Below the pieces are notes generated by a model, which was given only the letters and a program-made list of their open reading frames with translations, ran no database searches and was not told where the DNA came from. From an uncultured Verrucomicrobia subdivision 3 bacterium (GTDB lineage Bacteria > Verrucomicrobiota > Verrucomicrobiia > Limisphaerales > UBA11358), in assembly GCA_903835255.1 (NCBI GenBank), contig CAILMI010000068.1, forward strand, positions 1 to 64,000: a stretch of 64,000 bases of DNA, in the 5' to 3' direction. How positions within the stretch are numbered: position 1 is the first letter of the stretch; each line of letters begins with the position of its first letter. Positions 42,077 through 50,846 of this stretch are shown in pieces. A program made the translations under genes and the position numbers.

Positions 42077-45022
42077 GTGATCGAAACGTTCAAACGCCTG
42101 TTCCTCGGGCTGAGCCTGATTGCACTCGCAGCGGGCGTCCTGCTCTATACCGATCGCGGGTCCCGTAACAACGGGCGCGGACAGTCCACGAATCCCGGGG
42201 ATCCCGTCAAAGTCATACGCGTGGCGATGGTGCAGCACGCCTCCATTCCGGCCTTGGATGATGGGGTCACCGGCATTTTCGAGGGTCTCGCCGACCGCGG
42301 GTATCAGGACGGCGTGCGACTGGAAGTCAAACGCTACAATGCGGAGTCGGACATCGGCACCGCCAACGCCATTGCCAAGGAAGTGACCAGCGGCAGCTTC
42401 GACCTGATTCTCAGCGCCAGCACGGTCTCGCTGCAGACCGTCGCCAACGCCAACAAAGTCGGGCGCCGCACGACCCATGTGTTCGGGCTTGTGAGCGACC
42501 CCTACAGCACCGGCGTGGGCATCGCGGCCAGCAACCACATGGTTCATCCCCCCTATATGACCGGCTACGGATCCATCCAGCCGGTGGAAAAAATCTTCCG
42601 CACCGCCCGCGAGATGCGGCCCGAACTGAAATCTGTGGGCCTGGCCTGGAATCCCGCCGAGCCCAACTCCGTGGCCCAGACCAAGCTGGCCCGCGCTGTC
42701 TGCGCCCAACTCGGCATCACCCTCGTCGAGGCCAATGCCGAAAACAGCACCGCCGCCCTGGAAGCGGTCAACTCCCTGATCTCCCGCGGCGTGGAGGCCA
42801 TCTGGATCAGCGGCGACGTCACGATCTCCCTCGCCTCGGACATGATCCTCAACACCTGCCGTCGTGCTCGCATCCCGGTCTTCACCGCCCTGCCGCCCCA
42901 TGTCACCCGCGGATCGCTTTTTGATTTCGGTGCCAACTACACCGAGATTGGCCGGGTGGTGGGCCACCTCGCCGCCGATGTGCTGGACGGCAAAAGCCCC
43001 GCCAGCATTCCGGTTGAGAATTACACCACGGAACTTTTCCTTTTCAATGAAACCGTTCTCGAGGGATTGAAGGATAAATGGACCATCCCCCCAGCATTGC
43101 GTCAGCGCGCCAATGGCTGGATCACCGCGACAGAGACCAACCTGCCGTCCGTGCGCGCTGCCGCGCCGCAGCCGCGGAAGCCGCAGCCCGGCCGCGTCTA
43201 TAAAATTGGCCTGGCCTACTTCGCCCCGGAAGCCGGCGGGGAGGCCTGCATGCGCGGCATCTTTGACGGGTTGCGCCAACAGGGGTTTGAGGAGGGGAAA
43301 AACCTCGAGGTCCGCCGCGCCCACGCTCAAGGGGAAATCGTCAATATCCCCCAGATGCTCCAGAATTTCGACGGCTCGGATGTGGATCTGGTGCTGCCCA
43401 TGAGCACCCCCGTCATCAGCGCCGCCTGCGGCTTCGTCAAACACAAGCCGGTCGTCTTCACCTACTGCTCCGATCCGGTCGCCGCCGGCGCCGGCACGTC
43501 GTTCAGCAACCACCTCCCCCATGTGACCGGAATCGGCTCCTTCCCGCCCGTGCAGGATATGGTCGATTTGATCCATCAAACCCTGCCCCAGGCCCGGACC
43601 ATCGGCATCCTCTACAACGCCTCCGAGGCTAATTCCGTCAAGGTCGTCCAGGTGGCGCGCGGACTCTTTTCCGACGCCGGGATGAAGCTCGAGGAGATCA
43701 CCGTGGCGTCCTCCTCCGATGTGCTGCAGGCAGCCCAAGCGCTGGCCAGCCGCCATGTGGATGCTTTTTATATTCAGGGCGACAACACCGTGGTCCAGGC
43801 CTTCGATGCGGTGATTAAAGTCTGCCGCGACGCCAAGATGCCCCTGTTCGTGGATGATCCGGACATCGCCAAGCGCGGGGCGACAGCCTGTGTGGGGCTG
43901 GGCTATTATCGACCCGGCTTCGCGGCGGGACAGCCGATCGCACGGGTTCTCCTGGGCGAAAGCCCGGCGAATATCCCCATGGAAAACGTCTCGGAAAAAG
44001 CGCTCTGGCTTAACCTGCCCGAAGGGGAACGGCTCGGCTTGAAATTCCCCAAAGCCATTCTTGAGGAGGCGGCGAAGGCGGTGGCCCCTCCCCGCACCAG
44101 CGCGACCAACTCACCCGCGCCACTGTCGCGCAAGGTCAAAATTGATCTGATTGAAAACATGGAGACGCCCAATGTGGAGATCAACCGCGAAGGGATTCTG
44201 GCTGGATTCGAGCAGGCCGGACTCGTCCGCGGCCGTGACTTCGACTTGCGGATTCGCAACGCCCAGGGGGATATGGCCACCCTGAGCACGATGGTGGATG
44301 CCGCCGTGAGCGACCGGGTGGATTTGATCCTCACCTCCACCACCCCTGCCCTGCAGGCCGCGCTGCGCCGCGCCAACAGTCAGCGGATTGTCTTCTCGCT
44401 CGTAGCCAACCCCGTGGTGGCTGGCGCAGGAAAAAGCGACACCGACCATCTGCCACTGGTAACCGGGGCCTACATCAGTGCGCCGCACGATCTGGGCCTG
44501 GCGGCATTGCGCCAGTGCCTGCCCAAAATCAAGCGCATCGGCACCCTCTTCGTGCCCGCCGAGGTGAATTCCGTCTATTATAAAAACGAACTCGTGAAGG
44601 CGGCCACCGCCCTGGGCATCGAGGTGGAGACGGTGGGCGTCAATACCAGCTCCGATGTATCCGACGCGGCCCTGGCCCTCTGCGGGCTCCGGGTGGACGC
44701 CATCTGCCAGATCTCCGACAATCTCACAGGCGCCAGTTTCACCAGCATTGCGCAGGCCGCGCGCCGCGCCCGCCTGCCGCTGATGGGCTTTGCCTCGCTC
44801 CAGACCCGGGATGGGGCTTTCATGACCGTCTCGAGGGATTATTACGACGGCGGCGTGGCGGCGGCGCAAATGGCGGCGCGCGTGCTCCGGGGCGAGCCGC
44901 CGGCGAACATCCCCTTTCATCTCGTGGAAAAATTGAAATACAATTTTAACCCCGCCGCCGCCGCCCGCTGCGGCATCGTCATTCCGCCGGAACTGCTCCG
45001 GCTCGGTGAAATCGTGAATTAA
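42077..45022 (+). CDS. ABC importer substrate-binding protein with three tandem binding modules
   Basis: The 981-residue protein starts with a membrane anchor or signal (LFLGLSLIALAAGVLLYT). It then repeats the ABC_sub_bind fold (COG2984 type) three times: about residues 45-345 (VIRVAMVQHASIPALDDGVT), 372-670 (YKIGLAYFAPEAGGEACMRG) and 685-978 (KIDLIENMETPNVEINREGI). Each module has its own G..NP or S.P.. ligand-side loops, the block NP/NA-E-NSV, and an end like G..PA.IP. Linkers are Pro/Ala-rich. One module is normal for the family; three in one chain is unusual. The permease and ATPase of this class follow downstream. The ligand could be an aromatic amino acid or a related small molecule, as in TrpXYZ systems, but this is an inference. 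Confidence 0.9.
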   Translation: MIETFKRLFLGLSLIALAAGVLLYTDRGSRNNGRGQSTNPGDPVKVIRVAMVQHASIPALDDGVTGIFEGLADRGYQDGVRLEVKRYNAESDIGTANAIAKEVTSGSFDLILSASTVSLQTVANANKVGRRTTHVFGLVSDPYSTGVGIAASNHMVHPPYMTGYGSIQPVEKIFRTAREMRPELKSVGLAWNPAEPNSVAQTKLARAVCAQLGITLVEANAENSTAALEAVNSLISRGVEAIWISGDVTISLASDMILNTCRRARIPVFTALPPHVTRGSLFDFGANYTEIGRVVGHLAADVLDGKSPASIPVENYTTELFLFNETVLEGLKDKWTIPPALRQRANGWITATETNLPSVRAAAPQPRKPQPGRVYKIGLAYFAPEAGGEACMRGIFDGLRQQGFEEGKNLEVRRAHAQGEIVNIPQMLQNFDGSDVDLVLPMSTPVISAACGFVKHKPVVFTYCSDPVAAGAGTSFSNHLPHVTGIGSFPPVQDMVDLIHQTLPQARTIGILYNASEANSVKVVQVARGLFSDAGMKLEEITVASSSDVLQAAQALASRHVDAFYIQGDNTVVQAFDAVIKVCRDAKMPLFVDDPDIAKRGATACVGLGYYRPGFAAGQPIARVLLGESPANIPMENVSEKALWLNLPEGERLGLKFPKAILEEAAKAVAPPRTSATNSPAPLSRKVKIDLIENMETPNVEINREGILAGFEQAGLVRGRDFDLRIRNAQGDMATLSTMVDAAVSDRVDLILTSTTPALQAALRRANSQRIVFSLVANPVVAGAGKSDTDHLPLVTGAYISAPHDLGLAALRQCLPKIKRIGTLFVPAEVNSVYYKNELVKAATALGIEVETVGVNTSSDVSDAALALCGLRVDAICQISDNLTGASFTSIAQAARRARLPLMGFASLQTRDGAFMTVSRDYYDGGVAAAQMAARVLRGEPPANIPFHLVEKLKYNFNPAAAARCGIVIPPELLRLGEIVN

Positions 45023-45029
45023 AGCCCCC

Positions 45030-46289
45030 ATGGAAATCACCCCCCTCGCCCGCGAAGGCCGTCACGAGCTGCAGCTCAAAGGCCGGCTCGACGCCAACTG
45101 GGCGGAACACGTCGGCAGCGCCATCGAGACCGCCGTCCGCGCCGGGCAGCACCACATCGACCTAGAATTCGCCCAGGTGGATTACATCAGCTCGGCAGGC
45201 ATCCGGATTCTGCTGAAATATCATAAGCAGCTCCTGACCGCGCGGGGCGCTCTACGGGTGGTGAAACCCACCGCAAGTGTCTTGGCCGTGCTGGAACTCT
45301 CGGGCATTGCCACCCTGCTGGTGGCGAATGCAACGCCGACGCCCGCTGCGCAGGCGCCGGCGGCGGGGCGCACCTGGAAACGGGAGGAGGTCACCTTTGA
45401 ATCCCATGCCCTGGGGACTGGAGGCACGCTGGAGGGCCGTCTGGTGGGCCATCCTGAAAAATTTTCCAAAGGCCAGTTGTCCGCCGCGGAAAGCCAGCGG
45501 ATCCGTTTTGGCGCCGGACTGTTCGGGGTGGGTTTGGGAGCGTTCGGCAGTGAGCAGGAAGACGGCTCCGGCCGTTTTGGTGAATTTCTGGCGGCCGGGG
45601 GCGCAGCGCTCGCCCAACCCACCGACGGCAGCAGCGTGCCGGATTTTCAAGTGACGGAAGGCCAGCTGGTGCCCGAGGTGAATGTGCTCTACGGCCTGAC
45701 TGCCAGCGGCAGTTTTTCAAGGCTCCTGCGCTTCGAGGCGGCGTCCAGTCCGCGCGGCACGATTCCGCTAGCGAACCTCGTTGAGGCGGCCCTGGAAGAA
45801 CTGCGCGCCGATGCCGCGGGGTTTGTTATCGTGGCCGAGAGCGCCAGCCTGGTGGGAGCTACCCTCCGCCAGTCGCCCGCCCGCGCCAATGGAAAATCGC
45901 CCTGGTCTTTTCCGGGCGTGCGCGACTGGCTTTCCTTCACCACCGAAAGGACCGATGAACGCCATCTGGCTCTGATTGTCGGCTTCGTCGAGCGCAAGCC
46001 GCTGCCCGACAGCGCGCCCTTCCTTCGCCCCATCGGCCCCGGCACACAGGCTCAAGGTCATTTTCACGCGGCGGCCTTTCCCTACCGCCCGCTGCCCAAG
46101 GGGAACATTCCCCTCACGGAAAGCATCGCCACCCTGCTCGGAACGGAATCCGCCCAGACGGTCCTGCACTTGCTGACCGATGAACGCCCGTTCGAGGGCG
46201 TGGGCCAGACCGATCTGATGCGGGGCGCCTGCTGGGTCGGGCCCCTGAAGCTACTGGGCCGCGGCCCTTCCACGAGCCACACACCATGA
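45030..46289 (+). CDS. STAS domain fused to an unknown domain, ABC-importer accessory
   Basis: Residues 1-98 of 419 are a STAS domain (HELQLKGRLDANWAEHVG, DYISSAGIRILLKYH, with S55 as the candidate phospho-site). A Pro/Ala linker (PTPAAQAPAAG) leads to a ~310-residue region that I do not recognise. It contains GKSPWSFPGVRDWLSF, ALIVGFVERKPLPDS and GTQAQGHFHAAAFPYRPLPKG. It has no membrane segment. Its gene sits between the binding protein (7 bp before) and the permease (4-bp overlap), so it is almost certainly cotranslated with the importer. A role in gating or assembling the importer by phosphorylation is an inference. Confidence 0.8.
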   Translation: MEITPLAREGRHELQLKGRLDANWAEHVGSAIETAVRAGQHHIDLEFAQVDYISSAGIRILLKYHKQLLTARGALRVVKPTASVLAVLELSGIATLLVANATPTPAAQAPAAGRTWKREEVTFESHALGTGGTLEGRLVGHPEKFSKGQLSAAESQRIRFGAGLFGVGLGAFGSEQEDGSGRFGEFLAAGGAALAQPTDGSSVPDFQVTEGQLVPEVNVLYGLTASGSFSRLLRFEAASSPRGTIPLANLVEAALEELRADAAGFVIVAESASLVGATLRQSPARANGKSPWSFPGVRDWLSFTTERTDERHLALIVGFVERKPLPDSAPFLRPIGPGTQAQGHFHAAAFPYRPLPKGNIPLTESIATLLGTESAQTVLHLLTDERPFEGVGQTDLMRGACWVGPLKLLGRGPSTSHTP

Positions 46290-47233
46290 CACTGCTGATC
46301 GGCGCCACCACCATTGGATTAATCCTCGCGCTTCTGGCGCTGGGGGTTTATCTGAGCTTCCGCATCTTTAACTTCCCGGACATCACCGCGGATGGCTCCA
46401 TCACGCTGGGGGCGGCGGTCACCGCCACGCTGCTGGTGCACCATGTCTCCCCTGCCCTGGCCACGCTGGCTGGTTTCGGCGCGGGCGTTCTGGCGGGCAT
46501 GGCCACCGGCCTGCTGCACACCAAATTCAAGATCAATAGCTTGCTCAGCGGCATTCTGGTGATGACCGCGCTGTACTCGGTGAACCTCCACGTGATGGGC
46601 AAGAGCAACGTGCCCCTGCTCAACGAGACCACCCTGGCAAGCCAGGCCGAGGGGCTCGGCATGAAATGGCTGCATCTCGGGGTGGACGCCGAACTCCATG
46701 TGTTTGGCTGGACTGTGGGATTGCGCGATGCCGCCACGCTGCTGGCCATGCTGCTTCTGGTCGCGGGCCTGGGCCTGCTGCTTTACCTCTTTTTCCGGAC
46801 CAACCTCGGCACCGCCATGCGGGCCACCGGCGACAACCCCCAGATGATCCGGGCGCTGGGCGTGAGCGTGGATTTCATCATCATTCTTGGACTAGCCCTC
46901 TCCAACGGGCTCATCGCGCTGGCCGGCTCCCTGCTGGCGCAGTATCAAGGATTTGCCGACGTGCAAATGGGCATCGGCATGGTGGTCTGGGGCCTCGCCA
47001 GCGTCATCATCGGCGAGGCGCTGGTCGGCAGTTCCCGCATTGGACTGCTCATCACCGGCGCAGTGATCGGCTCCGTGCTATTCCGCCTGCTGGTCGCCAT
47101 CGCGCTGCGCTGGGGACTAAACCCCAACGACCTCAAGCTCATCACCGCCGCCTTCGTCTTTGTGGCCCTCGTCGCGCCCAGCCTGCTGCGCAAGCTCAAA
47201 CCAGCCCCCCAACCCAAACCCTCGGAGGCCTGA
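46286..47233 (+). CDS. ABC importer permease (COG4120, TrpY-like)
   Basis: The 315-residue protein has about nine membrane helices in the BPD_transp_2 pattern: LALLALGVYLSFRIFNFPDI, ADGSITLGAAVTATLL, KINSLLSGILVMTALYSVNL, FFRTNLGTAMRATGDNPQMI and ANGLIALAGSLLAQYQGFAD-like stretches. This class pairs with COG2984 binding proteins and COG1101 ATPases, which are both present. The start overlaps the preceding stop (ATGA), and the ATPase starts 1 bp after its stop. Confidence 0.92.
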   Translation: MTLLIGATTIGLILALLALGVYLSFRIFNFPDITADGSITLGAAVTATLLVHHVSPALATLAGFGAGVLAGMATGLLHTKFKINSLLSGILVMTALYSVNLHVMGKSNVPLLNETTLASQAEGLGMKWLHLGVDAELHVFGWTVGLRDAATLLAMLLLVAGLGLLLYLFFRTNLGTAMRATGDNPQMIRALGVSVDFIIILGLALSNGLIALAGSLLAQYQGFADVQMGIGMVVWGLASVIIGEALVGSSRIGLLITGAVIGSVLFRLLVAIALRWGLNPNDLKLITAAFVFVALVAPSLLRKLKPAPQPKPSEA

Positions 47234-47234
47234 C

Positions 47235-48047
47235 ATGCTCGCCATCGCCAACGTCACCAAGACCTTTAACCCCGGCACACCCAATGAGGTGCGGGCCCTG
47301 CGCAACGTCTCCCTGGTCCTGGAAAACGGCTCGTTCCTCATCATCATCGGCACCAACGGCTCCGGGAAATCCACCCTGCTCAACGCCGTCGCCGGCTCTT
47401 TCTACGCCGACTCCGGCTCGCTCACCCTGGCCGGACAAACCATCACGCGCTGGCCGGAGCATCGCCGGGCCAAACTCATCGGGCGCGTGTTCCAAAACCC
47501 TTTCAGCGGCACAGCCCCGAGCATGTCCATCGCCGAGAACCTCGCCATGGCCGCGCACCGGGGACGTCCCCGCGGCTTCGGCTGGGCCCTCAACCAACGG
47601 CTGAAGTCGGAATTGCGCGACCGCATCCGCTCCCTCAACATGGGGCTGGAGGATCGCATTGATAACGCCATCGGGACGCTGTCCGGCGGACAGCGCCAGG
47701 CGCTGACGCTGCTGATGGCCTCCTGGCTCAAGCCCGAGCTACTGCTGCTGGATGAGCACACTGCCGCGCTCGACCCCAAGAGCGCTGACCAGGTCATCCG
47801 GCTGACCCATGAAATCATCCAGCGCGACAAGCTCACCACCCTGATGGTCACCCACTCCATGCAGCAGGCGGTGCACTTGGGCGACCGGATTGTGATGATG
47901 CACCGCGGCCAGGTGCTGCACGATTTGCAGGGGGCCGAGCGGGCGCGGGTGCGGCCCGAGGACCTTCTCAAACGCTTCGACGACGTGCGCCGGAGAGAGC
48001 AGCTGGACCCAACTGTAGCGGAAATGCTGCAGCGGAATTACATCTAA
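47235..48047 (+). CDS. ABC importer ATPase (COG1101, TrpZ-like)
   Basis: From ATG 47235 the product has 270 residues. Walker A is GTNGSGKS (39-46), the signature is LSGGQRQALTLLMA, and Walker B is LLLLDEHTAALD, with the switch His in LMVTHSMQQAVHLGDR. It energises the importer whose binding protein and permease are just upstream. A frame extension to 47160 overlaps the permease and is not real. This is the last gene of the cluster; ~150 bp without a gene follow. Confidence 0.95.
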   Translation: MLAIANVTKTFNPGTPNEVRALRNVSLVLENGSFLIIIGTNGSGKSTLLNAVAGSFYADSGSLTLAGQTITRWPEHRRAKLIGRVFQNPFSGTAPSMSIAENLAMAAHRGRPRGFGWALNQRLKSELRDRIRSLNMGLEDRIDNAIGTLSGGQRQALTLLMASWLKPELLLLDEHTAALDPKSADQVIRLTHEIIQRDKLTTLMVTHSMQQAVHLGDRIVMMHRGQVLHDLQGAERARVRPEDLLKRFDDVRRREQLDPTVAEMLQRNYI

Positions 48048-48200
48048 ATCCGCATCGGCACTTCTGATGAGGAATAGTTCAAGAGCTGACCCGACACAAT
48101 TTACCCCAGCCAGAGCGTCACTCTCGAAACGTAAAAAAGCATCCCCGCAAAGCGGTTCAAAATTTTAGAAAACAGTCAACAACTCCACTCCACAAAATAA

Positions 48201-48491
48201 ATGAAAACAAAAAAAACGACCACAAACTACCTTTTGATTCGCCATAAAGTGAAAGACTTCAGAAAATGGAAGCCGGGCTACGACCAGGACGAACCCAAGC
48301 GCAAGGCGGCGGGTCTCACAGAGGTGTCCCTGATGCGTAACAAGAAAAGCCGCAATGATCTCGTCATCTTGTTTGCGGCCAGCAGCCTGCCAAAAGCCCG
48401 GGCGTTTTGTGCCCGGAAAGATCTGGCCGTGCTTATGAAACAGCTCGGAGTGATCGGGAAGCCGGAGCTCCTGGTGCTGGTTGGCGCCTGA
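48201..48491 (+). CDS. Small dimeric alpha/beta-barrel-like protein
   Basis: The 96-residue protein reads YLLIRHKVKDFRKWKPGYDQ, KAAGLTEVSLMRNKKSRNDL, VILFAASSLPKARAFC and LMKQLGVIGKPELLVL. This order (strand, Lys/Trp helix, strand with V.R, strand, helix) is that of ABM/dimeric alpha-beta barrel proteins. Monooxygenase or ligand-binding roles are both possible. It is 5' of the FUSC efflux operon by ~115 bp, and coupling to efflux of an aromatic compound is speculative. Confidence 0.6.
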   Translation: MKTKKTTTNYLLIRHKVKDFRKWKPGYDQDEPKRKAAGLTEVSLMRNKKSRNDLVILFAASSLPKARAFCARKDLAVLMKQLGVIGKPELLVLVGA

Positions 48492-48606
48492 TTAGAAAGC
48501 GTGGACCTGGGAGAGCGGGGCTGCACCCCGCCGCCGGCTCAAAGAATCAAGGATGAACCTGCGGGCAGTTTGCAATCGGGATCATTCCTTCCGGCATCCA
48601 TCATTC

Positions 48607-50640
48607 ATGATCTGGAGCCTTCACCCGGAAACTTTCCGCTACGCCCTGGCGCTGTGGCTGGCAACCGTGCTGGCCCTTGTGACCTCCTTCTTTCTGCAGA
48701 TCGAGCCGGCCCAATGGGCGGCCGTCACGGTCTGGACGGTCTTCATGCAGAACCCCCGGATGAATTATTCCAAGATGCTGTGGTGGGGGCTGGGAACACT
48801 CATCGGGGCTGCCATGGCTGTGCTCCTGACCGTCTGTTTCAACCAGGCCCCGGAGGTCTTCCTGCTGTTTCTGTCACTGTGGGTCGCCGGCTGCGCATCC
48901 ATCGCCCCGCTGGTCAGCAGCTTTCGCGCGTACGGCGCGGTGCTGGCCGGCTTCACTTGCGCCATCATCTCCCTGGCCACCATCGATCATCCCGACCACA
49001 TTTTCCCGCTGGTCATCTCCCGAGTCTCCTGCATCTTTATTGGAATGGCGTCTGCTGTCGTGACAATGAGCGTTTTACTGCCCCGGCACCAGCACTGGCG
49101 CGAGACGCTGCATCATCTGGAAGAACATCTTCGTTCCGCTCTGCTCCAAACCGCCAAGGCTTTGCATCCCCATCCGGCAGCGCCCTCTCCTTTTATCTGG
49201 CGCCAGATGCTGGACCGTTTATCCACGGTGGAAAATACCCTCCGGATCACCACGGCCGAGACGGCCGATTCGCGGGCGCGTGCCCCGCAGGCGTCCAGCT
49301 TGGTGGCCACCCTGTTCAATTTACTGGCCCGAGCGCAGGCCGTGGAGGCGCAACTTACGCGAGCCGACGCCGGCATGCCGGCCGACTCTCTCGCGGCACT
49401 CTTGCGCCGCACTCAGGCGTTGCTGGAAACCTTCGCTGCCACGCTGGCCGCTCCCTCTAGCCAAACCTGGACATCCCAGCTAGTAGACCAACTCCGCAGT
49501 TTAAAGCTGGAAGCGGCCGCCCTGCGCCAAAGCGCTTCAAAAACGGAGACGGGAGCGCCGCTTTCCGACCGGTTCCTCGCGGACCGGCTGGAGGAGATGC
49601 TCCAGGACCTGGAAGGGGCCGCGCAGGACTGGTCGGGCTTATTCGGACCCTGGCATTCAAAGCGTCCCTCCGCTCTGGCAGTGCATCGGGACTATCCCAG
49701 CGCGCTGGTTCACGGCTTGCGCATGTTTCTGACCATGAGCTTGGCGGGCGCCTTCTGGTTCCTCACCGAATGGCCGTCGGCTCCCCAGTTCATTCTGTTT
49801 GTCGCGGTGGCGTGTTCGCTGCTCTCTCTGTTGCCGCGCGCCATCGACCTGGGCTATCCCTTCATCAAACGGGCCGCCTTTTGCGCCATCGCCGCCTTTG
49901 TGATCGCCTTTTGGCTGCTCCCCAAGGGCGAGGGGTTTTTATTCCTGGCCCTGGCGCTCGGGCTTTTTCTGCTGCCAGCGGCCTACATCTGGCGCCAGCC
50001 GCGACCGCTGGTCACCGGCGTGGTTTCCATGCTGGTCTTTTACGGCCTGACCCTGCCCGCCAATTCGATGAACTACGATATCGCCGTATTTTTGAACAAT
50101 GCCGTGGCGTTGCTGGCCGCGACCGGGTGCAGTTTTTTCGCCTTTCACGCCGTGCCCGCTCTCAGTTTGAAAGCGCGGCGCTTCTGGCTGCTGCGGGCGG
50201 CGCGCCGGGATCTGGCCGGGTACGCCCGCGGCCGGGCTGGACTTTCGGAACAGCGCTGGACCAGCCTGATGTTTGACCGGCTCCGGCTGCTGCACCGGAC
50301 CGCCGGGGAACCGTCGCTGGCGGCCAGCCTGCCCGAAGCGGAGACGGAATTGCTGGTCAACCTCCAGCTCGGGCTGCGCTGGCTGAGCTTGCGAGCTCTT
50401 CTCCGGGCCGATCAGTTTTCTCCGGCAACAGCTCAGGTGGTTGCTGATTCGCTCCGGGAATTCCGGAAATTTCTCCGCCGCCCAGAATCCCTGGCCCCGT
50501 TTTTGCAGACCGCCTGTGTGCGGCTGAAAGAGGCCGGAGGCTCAACGAGCAACCCGTCTGAACCCCACGCCGCGGCATTGGCGGAACTGCGGGAAATGAT
50601 CCTCCTGCTCCAAACCGCCGCACGCTTCCACGCCAAATGA
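48607..50640 (+). CDS. FUSC-family inner-membrane exporter (AaeB-like)
   Basis: The protein (677 residues from ATG 48607; an ATG at 48553 adds 18) has two bundles of membrane helices (about residues 10-165 and 365-540), each followed by a soluble helical domain, the FUSC layout. The first block is TFRYALALWLATVLALVTSF, and the second has LVHGLRMFLTMSLAGAFWFL. AaeB exports aromatic carboxylic acids. The next three genes code for AaeX-, AaeA- and outer-membrane-like parts, joined by 4-bp overlaps. The later start is chosen because the first helix follows directly. Confidence 0.9.
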   Translation: MIWSLHPETFRYALALWLATVLALVTSFFLQIEPAQWAAVTVWTVFMQNPRMNYSKMLWWGLGTLIGAAMAVLLTVCFNQAPEVFLLFLSLWVAGCASIAPLVSSFRAYGAVLAGFTCAIISLATIDHPDHIFPLVISRVSCIFIGMASAVVTMSVLLPRHQHWRETLHHLEEHLRSALLQTAKALHPHPAAPSPFIWRQMLDRLSTVENTLRITTAETADSRARAPQASSLVATLFNLLARAQAVEAQLTRADAGMPADSLAALLRRTQALLETFAATLAAPSSQTWTSQLVDQLRSLKLEAAALRQSASKTETGAPLSDRFLADRLEEMLQDLEGAAQDWSGLFGPWHSKRPSALAVHRDYPSALVHGLRMFLTMSLAGAFWFLTEWPSAPQFILFVAVACSLLSLLPRAIDLGYPFIKRAAFCAIAAFVIAFWLLPKGEGFLFLALALGLFLLPAAYIWRQPRPLVTGVVSMLVFYGLTLPANSMNYDIAVFLNNAVALLAATGCSFFAFHAVPALSLKARRFWLLRAARRDLAGYARGRAGLSEQRWTSLMFDRLRLLHRTAGEPSLAASLPEAETELLVNLQLGLRWLSLRALLRADQFSPATAQVVADSLREFRKFLRRPESLAPFLQTACVRLKEAGGSTSNPSEPHAAALAELREMILLLQTAARFHAK

Positions 50641-50846
50641 TTCCCCACTTCTTGTTCCAGGAAATCAACTTCTGCGGCATTTATCTCCCGCCGTTTTTTC
50701 TGAGCCTGCTTTTGACTGGCTTGGTCTACCTGCCCCTGCACCGCTGCTGGGACCGGATGGAGATTCAGCGCTGGGTCTGGAACAGGCCGGTTTGGGAACT
50801 GGGTCTGTTCATCATCCTGCTGTCGCTCATCACTTTTATTTTATGA
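50637..50846 (+). CDS. aaeX: DUF1656 small membrane protein (AaeX-like)
   Basis: The 69-residue protein reads FQEINFCGIYLPPFFLSLLL, then LVYLPLHRCWDRM and a second hydrophobic helix. This is the DUF1656 pattern of an N-terminal E....GIY.PP motif and two membrane helices. It overlaps the FUSC stop and the HlyD start by 4 bases each. The family always accompanies FUSC/HlyD efflux pairs; its own role is not known. Confidence 0.92.
   Translation: MIPHFLFQEINFCGIYLPPFFLSLLLTGLVYLPLHRCWDRMEIQRWVWNRPVWELGLFIILLSLITFIL

Noticed and set aside
42011-43756. Long open frame (581 codons) on the minus strand opposite the triple binding protein
   Set aside because: Its His/Gly/Asp-rich composition is that of an antisense shadow. 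The plus-strand protein has clear repeats and a membrane anchor.
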